Of a stretch of 36,975 nt of DNA, positions 15,845-24,396 are shown one piece after another. The DNA lies in assembly GCF_000576635.1 (NCBI RefSeq), contig NZ_AVFL01000047.1:1-36975 (forward strand). The letters are read 5' to 3'. Position 1 is the first letter of the stretch; every line of letters begins with the position of its first letter. The notes below the pieces were generated by a model. That model saw only the letters and a program-made list of their open reading frames with translations, was not told the origin of the DNA and did not search any database. This DNA is from Skermanella stibiiresistens SB22 (GTDB lineage Bacteria > Pseudomonadota > Alphaproteobacteria > Azospirillales > Azospirillaceae). The position numbers were made by a program, and so were the translations under genes.

Positions 15845-17854
15845 TCAGAGATACCAGATCCCGTAGTCGATGTAGGGTGCGCGCTGCATGACATGCTCGG
15901 CCGACTCCGAGAAGCCAACCACCATGTCCGCCTTGCTCATGCCAGCGTCGATCGCGGTCGTCCAGTTCCTCAGACCATCGGCGTCCGCCGTGCGGTTCAA
16001 TACATTCTTGTAGAGTTGCTGGACGAAAGCCTCGTTGCCTAGCGCGCCGTAGCGCGCCTGGAACTCGGCCGAACCGATGAAGCCCTCGGCCATTCCCGTC
16101 AGCGACATGCCGGCCTTGTGTCCGTCCGTCCACGCCGCCAAACCACCGGCGTCGGGCAGACTGTCGAAGGCGCTGTCATACAGGCGAGCGACCTCCGCCG
16201 CCTTGTCATCGCGAACCCACCAACCATAGTACGTCATTCCCTGGAGGGATCGCCCCTGGTTCTCCGGGGATTCGGAGAATTGAACGAGGGCTTCGTCCCG
16301 GCCCATCCCGGCGTTCACGGCGGTCACCCAGTTGGAGAGACCCGTGGCGTCCGCCTCCCGGTGCAGGACGTTGCGGTAGAGGGTGTTGACGAACCCGACG
16401 GTGTCCTGGACGCCGTAGCGCAGATGCGCTTCGGCCGACTCCAGGAACCCCTGGGCGGCTTGCTTCAAGGTCAGGGCGCCGCTCTCGACGGCCGTCTTCC
16501 AGTTGACCAGCCCCCCCATGTCGGGCTTGCGGTCCAGGGCCGCCCCGTACAGGCGGTGGATCTGCGCCACGACGCCAAGCCAGTCGCTCGTGTATTCGCC
16601 GTCGGCGAAGACCTTCCTCTCGACGCTGGTCAGGGAGGTCGAATTGATGCCGAAGCCGATGGTCGATTGAACGGGACTGGGCGAGCTCAAGGTGTAGTGC
16701 CTCATTGGCATGGGCGCGTACAGGGTGTCAGCTCCCTCGCCCCCATCGAGCATCTTCACGCCGGTGTCGATGTGGATCCTGTCGTTTCCAACACCTCCCC
16801 GCACCCAGTCGTCGCCCTCGCCTGGCCGTAGGACATCATCGCCGCCCCCACCATTTATGATGTCGTTGCCGCGGTAGCCATGGATCACGTCGTCGCCCCC
16901 ACCACCGGCGATGAAGTCCTTCTTAGAGCTGCCCGTCATCTTGGTCGAGGCGCCCCCGTCCAGGATGATCACCGATTCGTAACCCTCCGATTGGGTGAGC
17001 GGCGAGTCCGGGGAGTCCAGGACGTAATCGACCGTGATGTTCGCGTTCTTGGTTCCGCCCAAGCTTGGATATACCGTATTGGTCAGCCGGATGGCGTTCA
17101 TCAGATCGGACACGCCGCCGTGCTGATCGACCATGCGCGTGAGGCTCTCCACAAGGTCCCTCTGTGCCGTCCTCGCGAAGTTGTCCACGAGTGCGTCGGC
17201 GTCCCTGGAACTGATCGTGTCGAAGTTGTTCAACAGGTTCGAATACAGCGTTGTGGCGTTCTGGTGGTAGTTCTGGACGGCGGTACTCGCGTCATAGACC
17301 CGCGAGAAAGCGTCCCAATACGCTCCCAGGCCATTCTTGACGGCCACTCCCCGAACGATGTCCTCCGCGGCCGTCTGCATGCCGTAGCCAATGGCGGAGG
17401 TGGCGATCTTCACGGTTTGGGATCCGAAGGTCGAGTACGTTCCGGATGAGGCGTCATAGGATCCGGATATTCCCGCAGAGTAACCGGAGTTGGGATTGTA
17501 GTTCCAATGATCCGACAGCTCCCCATGATCCAACTCTTGTGGGATCACAAAATCATCTGGAACAGATAGGGTGCTCCATTTTTTTGATGTAAACGTCCAG
17601 TTAGCCGTTTTTACTGTATAAGTTTCTGTGTCAAAATTTGGCGGTCGAATAAAAGTGGCTGATGATATCCCAAACTCACCATAATCGTAATAATCTCCAG
17701 GACTGTATTTGCCACCGTATTGTTCATATTTTTGATGGAAAGTATTTTGAGACCCAATAGTCAAGCGAGGGTTCCGCCCAGTAAAACTGTAGTCAGATGG
17801 CGGTGTCTCCAATAGTGCGACGAACTCCATGGCGTAGTATAGGATTCTGGACAT
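15845..17854 (-). CDS. Secreted Ca-repeat protein with DUF4214 modules
   Basis: A 669-residue protein. The N-terminal 300 residues are not recognised and are Tyr/Ser/Asn-rich. Near residues 310-375 are hemolysin-type nonapeptide repeats of the form GGGGDDVIHG / GGGGDDVLRPG / GEGDDWVRGG, which bind calcium and fold outside the cell. The C-terminal 240 residues hold tandem DUF4214 units (IHRLYGAALDRKPDMGGLVNW; LYRNVLHREADATGLSNW; LYDSAFDSLPDAGGLAAW; LYKNVLNRTADADGLRNW) and the chain ends in a hydrophobic IDYGIWYL. RTX repeats with such an end point to type I secretion. I chose the ATG at 17854, which has a GAGGGA ribosome-binding site; an upstream ATG at 17881 has none. The C-terminal half is paralogous to that of the lipase gene at 18293-20710. 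Confidence 0.85.
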   Translation of the reverse strand: MSRILYYAMEFVALLETPPSDYSFTGRNPRLTIGSQNTFHQKYEQYGGKYSPGDYYDYGEFGISSATFIRPPNFDTETYTVKTANWTFTSKKWSTLSVPDDFVIPQELDHGELSDHWNYNPNSGYSAGISGSYDASSGTYSTFGSQTVKIATSAIGYGMQTAAEDIVRGVAVKNGLGAYWDAFSRVYDASTAVQNYHQNATTLYSNLLNNFDTISSRDADALVDNFARTAQRDLVESLTRMVDQHGGVSDLMNAIRLTNTVYPSLGGTKNANITVDYVLDSPDSPLTQSEGYESVIILDGGASTKMTGSSKKDFIAGGGGDDVIHGYRGNDIINGGGGDDVLRPGEGDDWVRGGVGNDRIHIDTGVKMLDGGEGADTLYAPMPMRHYTLSSPSPVQSTIGFGINSTSLTSVERKVFADGEYTSDWLGVVAQIHRLYGAALDRKPDMGGLVNWKTAVESGALTLKQAAQGFLESAEAHLRYGVQDTVGFVNTLYRNVLHREADATGLSNWVTAVNAGMGRDEALVQFSESPENQGRSLQGMTYYGWWVRDDKAAEVARLYDSAFDSLPDAGGLAAWTDGHKAGMSLTGMAEGFIGSAEFQARYGALGNEAFVQQLYKNVLNRTADADGLRNWTTAIDAGMSKADMVVGFSESAEHVMQRAPYIDYGIWYL

Positions 17855-18044
17855 GCTTCCCTCACTCACTGATACGCCCATTGAAAAGAAACGTTATAAA
17901 AACTCAATAAAATTTAATATTTATCCTTTTTGGAATAGTTTCTTTTGGTTGGGCTTTGCGATGGGACCCTCGATTGGTATTTGTATTAAAAGCGTTCATT
18001 AACCTGCTGACACATAGAAAAAACAATGGCTTATATGCTTTCGG

Positions 18045-18218
18045 ATGAGGTGTTGTCATACGCTTCTGGTCAAACGCGCGCTCGATACCAACACGATCCT
18101 GGCCAACGGGGTGAAGCCGGGTGCCCCACCCGCCCAGCCCCAACCGTCAACGGCGACCAGCCGGGCCGCCATGAAGGCGCGGCTCCGCCAGTTTCTCGAC
18201 CAGGTCCAGTATGACTGA
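18045..18218 (+). pseudogene. Possible 3' remnant of a plus-strand gene
   Basis: A short frame whose body reads VKRALDTNTILANGVKPG and ends with MKARLRQFLDQVQYD followed by TGA at 18216-18218. The composition is that of a normal protein C-terminus (flexible Pro/Gln linker then a charged helix). The only ATG, at 18045, has no clear ribosome-binding site and the upstream sequence turns AT-rich, so a truncated gene is more likely than a complete 57-residue one. Nothing else convincing was found between 17855 and 18292. Confidence 0.35.
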
Positions 18219-18292
18219 TCAGCCAATCCGCGACCCATGCAGCAGAGAAACCACACGATGTGCTCCGAGGCAGTCCACGCGCTGATCCGCTC

Positions 18293-20710
18293 TCACAACA
18301 GCCAAATGCCGTCGTCGATGCGGGGCGCCAGCTTCATCACGTGCTCGGCCGACTCCGAGAAGGCGAGGACAATGTCGGAGCGGTCGACGCCGGCATCCAG
18401 CGCGCTCCTCCAGTTGGCCAGGCCGCCGGGCTCCGCCTCGCGGTCCAGGACGTTGCGGTACAAGGTCTTCACGAAGTTCGTGTTGTCGAGGGCGCCGTAG
18501 CGCTGCTGGAACTCCGGGGATCCGGTGAAGCCGTCGGCGGCTTGGTCCAGGCCCATCCCCGCCTTGATGGCGTCGGTCCAGGCGCCAAGCCCGCCGGCGT
18601 CGGGCAGCCTGTCGAGGACGCTGTCGTAGAGCCTCGCCACCGTGGCGGCGGTGTTGTCGCGGACCCAGATGCCCTCCTCCAGGACGGGCGCCATCCGCTG
18701 GATGTTCTCCGCGGACTCCGAGAACCCCACCAGGGCCTCGGCGCGCGTCATCCCGGCCGACATGGCCTTGGTCCAGTTCGACAGGCCTCCCGCGTCCGCC
18801 TCGCGGTCGAGCACGTTGAGGTAGAGCTGCTTGACGAAGCCCGCGTCATCGGGCGCCCCATAGTGGAGGCGGAACTCCGTGGAGTCGGTGAAGCCCCCGG
18901 CCGCCTGCTTGAGCGTCATGCCGGCCTTCAGCGCGCCGATCCAGTTGACCAGGCCGTCCATGTCGGGCAGACGGTCGAGGGCGGACTGGTAGAGGCGGTG
19001 GATCTCCGAGGCGTAATGGTGCGCGTCCTGGACCAACTCCCCATCGACATAGCTGCTCGTTCCAGTGTCCTTTCCCGAGATCCCCGACCTGCTGAGAAGG
19101 GCGGTCTTCTCGTAGAGATCCATGGCGTGTTCGGTGTTCGGGAGCCCAAAGCCCGGAATGACCTTCCTGATCGCCTGACCCGACGTGTCGTAATCCCGGA
19201 CCTCGGTGAAGATCGACAGCAATGCCTTGAGCGTCAATGGCAGGTCGTCGGAATGGGCGAGCTTCCCCAAACCAACCACCCGATCGTCGGTGTGTTCGAA
19301 GTGGAACATCCGTGGATCGGGAGCGTGTTTCGGGGCGCCGGGAGAGCCGAAGGTCACGCCGAAATACCTGTCGTCGCCGAGGACGCCGGTCTCCTGCATG
19401 AACATCTGGGCCATGGCGCCACCGAGGCTGTGCCCGGTCACGTAGACCTTGGGGATGTTGGTTTCCTGGACATAGTGCTTGATGGCGTCGACCAGCGGCT
19501 TGTAACGGTCGTAGTACTTGGAGAACCCCAAGAATTCCAGGCCATCCTCGAAATCGGTGGTGCCCCTGAAGGCGACGGCGAGGGTGGGTGTTCCGTTGAC
19601 CTTGGCGTAGGAGACGTGGGCCACCACGCCGAATGGATCGATGCTGGTGGCGCCGAACGAGCGGTAGATGCCGTCGCGCATCTCGTACTTGATGCCGTAT
19701 TCGCGCGTGTCGGTCGCCCTGGGGGACAAGCCCAACTCCTGGGCCAGCATCGGCCGCCATCCGCTGGCGCCATCCTGTGCGGGACTGGTGTCCTTGTATG
19801 ACCGGTTCGCCAGCTTGGCCAGCTCGTGGTGGACGTTGTTCACCGACACCGCGTTGTCGCCGAACGCCTCGAACCTGACGAACTCGACGTCGGCCGAGAT
19901 GAGGTCCTTCTCGGTGGTCTTCGTGTTGTAGGCCGACAGCCAGGAAGGGTCCCCCTCGCTGAACGCGTAATCGCTGGGCTTTCCAGACAGGTACACGGTG
20001 TCCATGTCCGGCAAACCTCCCTCGCCACCACGGATCTTGTCGTTGCCGGCGTCCCCAGAGATCCTGTCGTCGCCGTCGCCACCGACAATCGTGTCGTTCC
20101 CAGGACCACCATGGAAGATCTTGAGCGGATCCCATGACACGGATGGAGTGAGTTGACGCCACGCCGAATGCGGCAAGGTCACGGTATCGTTGCCGCCCAA
20201 AGCGTCGTATATGGAGCCAGGATGAGCGTCGACCGCTTCTTTCTGCCTGTCTGACAAGCGGCGGAAATCAACAGAGTCCACGTCGGATGTGAAAAGTGGG
20301 TCCGGCTTCGGCTCGTCCGGCGGCGTGGTTGGAAAGCTCTCCGGGGGATGCCAACCACTTGGGACATCCCAACGCGCCCATCTCGAATAGGTCGCATACT
20401 CTTTGATGGGTGCGATCTGAGTGGTTGGCGCCCACGGGATCTGGAATTCGGGAAGATAAGAGCCATGCCCATCTTCCGATTGTGGCTCAAAGCTCACCGC
20501 ATCCAGCGTGTAATACATGAAATAGCGATATCCGGGACCGTATTCACGCTGTAGTTCGAGGCTGGGCGTGATGTATGCCCAGTCCCCATACCATTGCATC
20601 ATTCCCGCATACTGACCGTTTAGCGTGATCTTGGGCCCTAGCTGAGGCTTTTCCTGGTCGTAGACTTCCCAATTCCCCACGGCCGAGAAATGAAACCAAA
20701 CCAAAGCCAT
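18293..20710 (-). CDS. Secreted class 3 lipase with Ca-repeats and DUF4214 modules
   Basis: An 805-residue protein. Residues 1-190 are unrecognised, with no signal peptide. Around 200-232 are hemolysin-type Ca-binding repeats (GGPGNDTIVGGDGDDRISG). Residues about 290-530 form a Lipase_3 alpha/beta hydrolase: VAFRGTTDFEDG, then VYVTGHSLGGAMAQMF with the nucleophile Ser near 428, an Asp candidate in HTDDRVVG and a His candidate in NTEHAMDLY. The last 240 residues are four DUF4214 units in two 115-residue repeats, with end IDDGIWLL. Expected role: extracellular hydrolysis of acyl esters after type I export. A GGAG lies about 10 bases before the ATG. No ABC exporter is in the window. The 15845-17854 gene is its domain-sharing neighbour on the same strand. 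Confidence 0.88.
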   Translation of the reverse strand: MALVWFHFSAVGNWEVYDQEKPQLGPKITLNGQYAGMMQWYGDWAYITPSLELQREYGPGYRYFMYYTLDAVSFEPQSEDGHGSYLPEFQIPWAPTTQIAPIKEYATYSRWARWDVPSGWHPPESFPTTPPDEPKPDPLFTSDVDSVDFRRLSDRQKEAVDAHPGSIYDALGGNDTVTLPHSAWRQLTPSVSWDPLKIFHGGPGNDTIVGGDGDDRISGDAGNDKIRGGEGGLPDMDTVYLSGKPSDYAFSEGDPSWLSAYNTKTTEKDLISADVEFVRFEAFGDNAVSVNNVHHELAKLANRSYKDTSPAQDGASGWRPMLAQELGLSPRATDTREYGIKYEMRDGIYRSFGATSIDPFGVVAHVSYAKVNGTPTLAVAFRGTTDFEDGLEFLGFSKYYDRYKPLVDAIKHYVQETNIPKVYVTGHSLGGAMAQMFMQETGVLGDDRYFGVTFGSPGAPKHAPDPRMFHFEHTDDRVVGLGKLAHSDDLPLTLKALLSIFTEVRDYDTSGQAIRKVIPGFGLPNTEHAMDLYEKTALLSRSGISGKDTGTSSYVDGELVQDAHHYASEIHRLYQSALDRLPDMDGLVNWIGALKAGMTLKQAAGGFTDSTEFRLHYGAPDDAGFVKQLYLNVLDREADAGGLSNWTKAMSAGMTRAEALVGFSESAENIQRMAPVLEEGIWVRDNTAATVARLYDSVLDRLPDAGGLGAWTDAIKAGMGLDQAADGFTGSPEFQQRYGALDNTNFVKTLYRNVLDREAEPGGLANWRSALDAGVDRSDIVLAFSESAEHVMKLAPRIDDGIWLL

Positions 20711-21215
20711 TCAAACGAACTCCACGGACGCGATAATGTTAGATAATTTTATTAAAAATATCATAAAAAATTTAGAGGGAATTTGGTACTAGGTAAAGGG
20801 GTGTCTTCGTCACTCTTCGTGGAAACGACGTCGGGCTGGAGGTTCTAGATCAGTGGTTCGCCTCGATCGCACATCGGTCACATTCGTCGATTGCCAGCCT
20901 GACCCTACCGTGCCCCTTCACGGATGACTGGAGAGACACCACAAGTCGCTTGTGCCGTTCGACCAGCATTTTGAAGTCTCTTCCTCGAATGTTCTAGATG
21001 GTCATCCCACCGCTGGAGATCTTTTCGGGGTTTCCAGATGCTTATCAATCCGAGCTATTCCCCACACCCTGCCAAAACCTCTCGGCGCGCGGCCGCTCCA
21101 ACAAGGCGATGCGGCCGACCAGCATGTTCATCCGCCCCGACACGTCCGGCTTTTTGGTGTTTACCGACAGGCATCCATCCAGGCGAAGCAGAACGAGGCA
21201 TTACGACCACAGGCG
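20711..21215. other. Intergenic region, no gene seen
   Basis: About 500 bases between the lipase start and the end of the LysR gene. The 20740-20800 part is AT-rich (TTTTATTAAAAATATCATAAA) and, on the minus strand, is the likely promoter region of the lipase gene. The rest contains only short frames without a ribosome-binding site or motif. Irregular codon-like stretches around 21050-21200 may be a decayed gene, but I cannot support one. Confidence 0.4.
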
Positions 21216-22112
21216 TCAACTCGAGCGATGCCTCAGCGCATCGACCACCACCTTGAACGCGGCTGAGTTCTGGCGCTTGCTGGGATAGTAGATGAAATAG
21301 CCGTCAAACAGGGGCGACCAGTCATCAAGCGCCAGGACGAGTTCGCCAGACCTGATGTGATCCGCGACGATATTCTCCGGGACGTACGCGATGCCGTAAC
21401 CGTTCAGCGCCGCGTCGATCATCGCGTAGGAATTATTGAAGGTAAGCTGGCCGTCGACCCTGACCCGTAGCTCCTGCCCACCCTTCGCGAACTCCCAGGC
21501 GTAACGTCCGCCGCCCGTGGACTGGCGCATGTTGATGCAGTTGTGTCGGACCAGATCCTTGGGATGTCGCGGCGCGGGATGCGCCGAGAAATAACCGGGC
21601 GAGGCCACGGCCACCAGCCGCCAGTCGGGACCGATGCGGACCGCGATCATGTCTTTTTCCACGCTCTCGCCCAGCCGTATGCCGGCCTCGAAACCGTCCT
21701 CGACGATGTTCCGGAAACCCGTGTCGAGGCTGAACTCCAGCTTGATGTCCGGATAGTCTTTCAGGACCGGCCGCAGTTTAGGCCAGACCGCTGTCGCGAG
21801 CGCATGGTCCGACAGCGTGATCCTGATGCTGCCGGAAGGCTTGTCGCGAAACGCCATGAGCGCCGCGATATCTTCCTCGATCTCTTCGATACGGGGTGCG
21901 AGAGACTGCCTTAACCGCGCTCCGGCCTCGGTTAGCCCAACGCTCCTGGTCGTCCGCGCCAGGAGACGGATGCCCATCCGCGTCTCAAGTCGCTTGATCG
22001 TGTGGCTGAGAGTGGATTGCGCGATGCCGAGCTTTGCCGCAGCTTTGGTGAAGCTCCGCTCCCGCGCAACCGCCAGAAACCACAGAAGATCATTGAAGTC
22101 CTGTTTCGACAT
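21216..22112 (-). CDS. LysR-family transcriptional regulator
   Basis: A 298-residue regulator. Residues about 4-60 form the LysR winged helix-turn-helix: FLAVARERSFTKAAAKLGIA, then QSTLSHTIKRLETRMGIRLL and ARTTRSVGLTEAGARL. Residues 90-290 form the periplasmic-binding-protein-like effector domain (SGSIRITLSDHALATAVWPKL; DGFEAGIRLGE; GYGIAYVPENIVADHIRSGEL). The family usually starts with MSKQDFNDLLWFLAVA, so I use the ATG at 22112; an upstream ATG at 22136 adds eight basic residues without a better ribosome-binding site. It is divergent from the cupin-SDR operon, the standard LysR layout, and so probably controls that operon in response to a small molecule. The effector is unknown. Confidence 0.88.
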   Translation of the reverse strand: MSKQDFNDLLWFLAVARERSFTKAAAKLGIAQSTLSHTIKRLETRMGIRLLARTTRSVGLTEAGARLRQSLAPRIEEIEEDIAALMAFRDKPSGSIRITLSDHALATAVWPKLRPVLKDYPDIKLEFSLDTGFRNIVEDGFEAGIRLGESVEKDMIAVRIGPDWRLVAVASPGYFSAHPAPRHPKDLVRHNCINMRQSTGGGRYAWEFAKGGQELRVRVDGQLTFNNSYAMIDAALNGYGIAYVPENIVADHIRSGELVLALDDWSPLFDGYFIYYPSKRQNSAAFKVVVDALRHRSS

Positions 22113-22148
22113 GGATTTTTGCCGTCTCGCCTTCATGGATTTATGCTA

Positions 22149-22164
22149 TGCATCGATTAATGCA
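22149..22164. promoter_or_regulatory. Dyad TGCATCGATTAATGCA, candidate LysR-type operator
   Basis: The sequence TGCAT-CGATTA-ATGCA is an inverted repeat with perfect 5-base arms in the 150-base divergent region between the LysR gene and the cupin gene, 37 bases upstream of the regulator start. LysR proteins bind partly palindromic sites of about this size that overlap their own promoter. The surrounding AT-rich sequence (AAACGAATTATAG) could hold promoter hexamers. The assignment is by position and symmetry only. Confidence 0.45.
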
Positions 22165-22264
22165 AACGAATTATAGCCAGTAATCGAAGGCATGGTCACG
22201 CGCCATCTTATGGGAGCCCGCGGCATCTGACTTTGCGGGAGCCCCTGAAACCCTGAGGTGGATA

Positions 22265-22819
22265 ATGCACTCGGCCCACGACAAAGCCTTGATCCAACCC
22301 GCCACGCCCGCCTGGGGCGCCGTCGCGTCCATGGCGCTTTGCATATCCGCCCTCATCGCCCCGATGGGCCTGTCGCCCGCGATGGCAGGGCAGGTTGCGG
22401 GGCCAGAGCTTAGGAGCACGTCTATGCAGATCAAGCGCAACGGAGAACAATCCTCGCAAAAAGGGCCAGACGCGTGGTTTACCGGACAGGTGCGCATCGA
22501 TCCGCTGCACATGGCCCCGGAGCCGGCGCGCGTGGGCTCCGCCTCAGTCACGTTCGAACCGGGCGCCCGCACGGCGTGGCACACGCATCCCCTCGGCCAG
22601 ACGCTGATCATCGTTTCCGGCACGGGCTGGGTTCAGCGGGAGGGCGGTCCCGTCGAGGAGGTCCGGCCGGGCGACGTCGTGTGGTTTCCGCCAGGAGTCC
22701 GGCACTGGCACGGCGCCACCCCGACCAACGCCATGACCCACATAGCCATCCAGGAGTCTCTTGACGGGAAGGCAGTCGATTGGCTCGAGAAGGTCAGCGA
22801 CGAGCAGTACGTGCGCTGA
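22265..22819 (+). CDS. Cupin-domain protein resembling manganese hydroxynitrile lyases (GtHNL type), with signal peptide
   Basis: A 184-residue single-domain cupin. Residues 80-165 hold the two cupin motifs: [20 protein letters not shown], giving His106, His108 and Gln112, and [16 protein letters not shown] with His147. The His-x-His-x3-Gln...His set, with Gln instead of the usual Glu, is that of the Mn-dependent cupin hydroxynitrile lyase of Granulicella and its relatives, which are about 130 residues and start near the internal MQIKRNG. Here an extra N-terminal 53 residues include a hydrophobic segment ending PAMAGQ, resembling an export signal. The ATG has an AGGTGG ribosome-binding site. 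The SDR gene follows after 42 bases. The substrate in vivo is unknown. Confidence 0.8.
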   Translation: MHSAHDKALIQPATPAWGAVASMALCISALIAPMGLSPAMAGQVAGPELRSTSMQIKRNGEQSSQKGPDAWFTGQVRIDPLHMAPEPARVGSASVTFEPGARTAWHTHPLGQTLIIVSGTGWVQREGGPVEEVRPGDVVWFPPGVRHWHGATPTNAMTHIAIQESLDGKAVDWLEKVSDEQYVR

Positions 22820-22861
22820 AAAGGCTTGGTGAAACCCTCAATCGCTAAGGAAGCCCACACA

Positions 22862-23617
22862 ATGTCCAATGCAAAACGTTTCGAAGGCAAGACGGCCTTC
22901 ATCACCGGGGCCGCCAGCGGCATCGGCCGTGCGACCGCTGTGGCGTTCGCGGTCGAAGGCGCGCGCGTGGTGGTTACCGATCGGGTCGAGGCGGCTCTGC
23001 GGGAGACCGGGGAATCCGTAAAGGAGATCGGCGGCGAGGTGCTGGCGATCGCTTGCGACGTGTCGAAGCCGGAAGAAATCGAGGCCGCGGTCGCACGGGC
23101 CGTCAATACCTTCGGCCGCATCGACTGCGCGTTCAACAACGCCGGAGTCGAGAATAAGGCGACGCCGCTTCATGAAATCGAGCTTGAGGAGTGGGATCGC
23201 ATCCTCGGTATCAATCTACGCGGCACCTTCGTCTGCATGAAGCACGAGATCGCGCAAATGTTGCGTCAGGGTGGTGGCGTTGTGGTGAATACCTCCTCAG
23301 GCGCCGGCATCCGCGGCGTCGCGGGCGGGGCATCCTATGCGGCGTCCAAGCACGCGATGATCGGCATGACCAAGTCCGCCGCGCTCGATTATGCCAAGCG
23401 GAACATTCGTGTGAACTGTGTCCTGCCCGGCAACATCGCCACGCCAATGATGGACCGCTTCACCGATGGCGACATTCAGAAGGCGATCGACCTGGAGCCG
23501 GTCGGCCGCCTTGGAAAGCCGGAAGAGATTGCCGAGGCCGTGCTGTGGATGTGCTCCGACCTAGGCGGCTTCGTGACCGGAGCGTCGGTCGTGGTTGACG
23601 GCGGCTGGTCGCTATAG
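22862..23617 (+). CDS. Short-chain dehydrogenase/reductase (SDR), classical type
   Basis: A 251-residue NAD(P)-dependent oxidoreductase of the usual classical SDR length. Visible motifs are the Rossmann glycine motif TGAASGIG near residue 17, an acidic residue after the second strand (VVVTDR, suggesting NAD preference), the NNAG motif, the catalytic Ser in VNTSSGAG, the YAASK active-site Tyr and Lys, and the LPGNIATPM cofactor loop. The end VTGASVVVDGGWSL is typical. The chosen ATG at 22862 has AAGGAAG 8 bases upstream; an earlier TTG at 22826 is not needed. It sits in one operon with the cupin and the cyclophilin-like gene, so it probably acts on the same unknown carbonyl or alcohol substrate. 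It ends in TAG. Confidence 0.9.
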   Translation: MSNAKRFEGKTAFITGAASGIGRATAVAFAVEGARVVVTDRVEAALRETGESVKEIGGEVLAIACDVSKPEEIEAAVARAVNTFGRIDCAFNNAGVENKATPLHEIELEEWDRILGINLRGTFVCMKHEIAQMLRQGGGVVVNTSSGAGIRGVAGGASYAASKHAMIGMTKSAALDYAKRNIRVNCVLPGNIATPMMDRFTDGDIQKAIDLEPVGRLGKPEEIAEAVLWMCSDLGGFVTGASVVVDGGWSL

Positions 23618-23657
23618 CCGCCCACTCAGCGATCATGGATCAGGAGAAACAGCCGAC

Positions 23658-24073
23658 ATGCGAATTCGCCAAATCGCCGCCACCGCCACTCTGGCGATAC
23701 TATCATCGGGTTCCATTATGGCTCAGGAACGTATCCAAATATCGTCGGAATGGGGGACGTCTCGGCGGAGCTGGTGGACAACGCCGCGGCGCGTTCGCTG
23801 ATCAAGATGCTGCCGATCACCATCGAGATGAGCGATCACCTCCGCCAGGAGAAGACCGGCAACCTGCCGACACCGCTGCCGGAGGTTCCGCGACAGCGGG
23901 ACTTCGTGGCCGGCACGCTGGGGCTCTGGGGACCAGACCATTTCGTGATCTACTATCGCGAGGGCCGTGTCCCCCAGCCCGGAATCGTGATCCTCGGCAA
24001 GGTGACCGGGGAAGTTTCCATCTTCGACCGTCCGGGTCGGATTGCGGTTCGGATCGAGCACGCCAGCGAGTGA
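23658..24073 (+). pseudogene. Exported cyclophilin-like fold protein, frameshifted
   Basis: The ATG at 23658 opens a frame with a clear signal peptide (MRIRQIAATATLAILSSGSIMAQ) followed by IQISSEWG. At the G-run 23752-23756 the reading frame is lost by one base. In the shifted frame the protein continues as GDVSAELVDNAAARSLIKML, then DHLRQEKTGNLPTPLPEVP, GTLGLWGPDHFVIYY and GIVILGKVTGEVSIFD to a TGA at 24071-24073. This is the cyclophilin-like (Cyclophil_like2) family, normally about 140 residues including the signal. Restoring one G gives one continuous protein, so this is a recent mutation, a homopolymer sequencing error or possible phase variation. It is the third gene of the LysR-divergent operon. 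Confidence 0.75.
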
Positions 24074-24273
24074 GGCATCTGGCGTGGAGCACGACCACAA
24101 TCCGACCCGCGGTCCGCAACGCGGCCTTGCTTGATCGTGCGGATCGCCTGGGTCAGGGCATGGCACCGCCGCGTGAGTTCCGCGCTTTCCAGCCGGTCGA
24201 TGTGGCTGGTCGAATAACTGGCCCTCCCGGTGAGCGTTCAGGCCGATGCCAGATCGGATTTTCTGTTCCGCTG

Positions 24274-24396
24274 CTACTCAGACTCCTTCAGTGGCGATTT
24301 CCGGCACGGCTGACCTTGCTTGTTCCGGGCACCACAGAGGCGTCCGCCTTCCTTCGCGCGCTCTTCTGAAGCATCTGAAAACTTGTCCGAAACCAT
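24274..24396 (-). pseudogene. Third HGGKT-type copy, truncated after the first zinc-motif cysteines
   Basis: An ATG overlapping the stop of the preceding copy (TGATG) opens a 40-residue frame containing RLCGARNKQGQPCRKSPL, the same start as the two upstream paralogues, with Cys21 and Cys31 in matching spacing. The frame ends before the third Cys, the His and the HGGKTPKG motif. The rest of the gene is missing, since the sequence beyond 24270 does not continue it in any frame I could find. It marks the broken end of a tandem array. Confidence 0.6.

Noticed and set aside
18260-19801. A 513-residue plus-strand open frame across the lipase gene
   Set aside because: Shadow of the minus-strand lipase/DUF4214 gene in GC-rich DNA; Val/Gly/His-rich with no motif.
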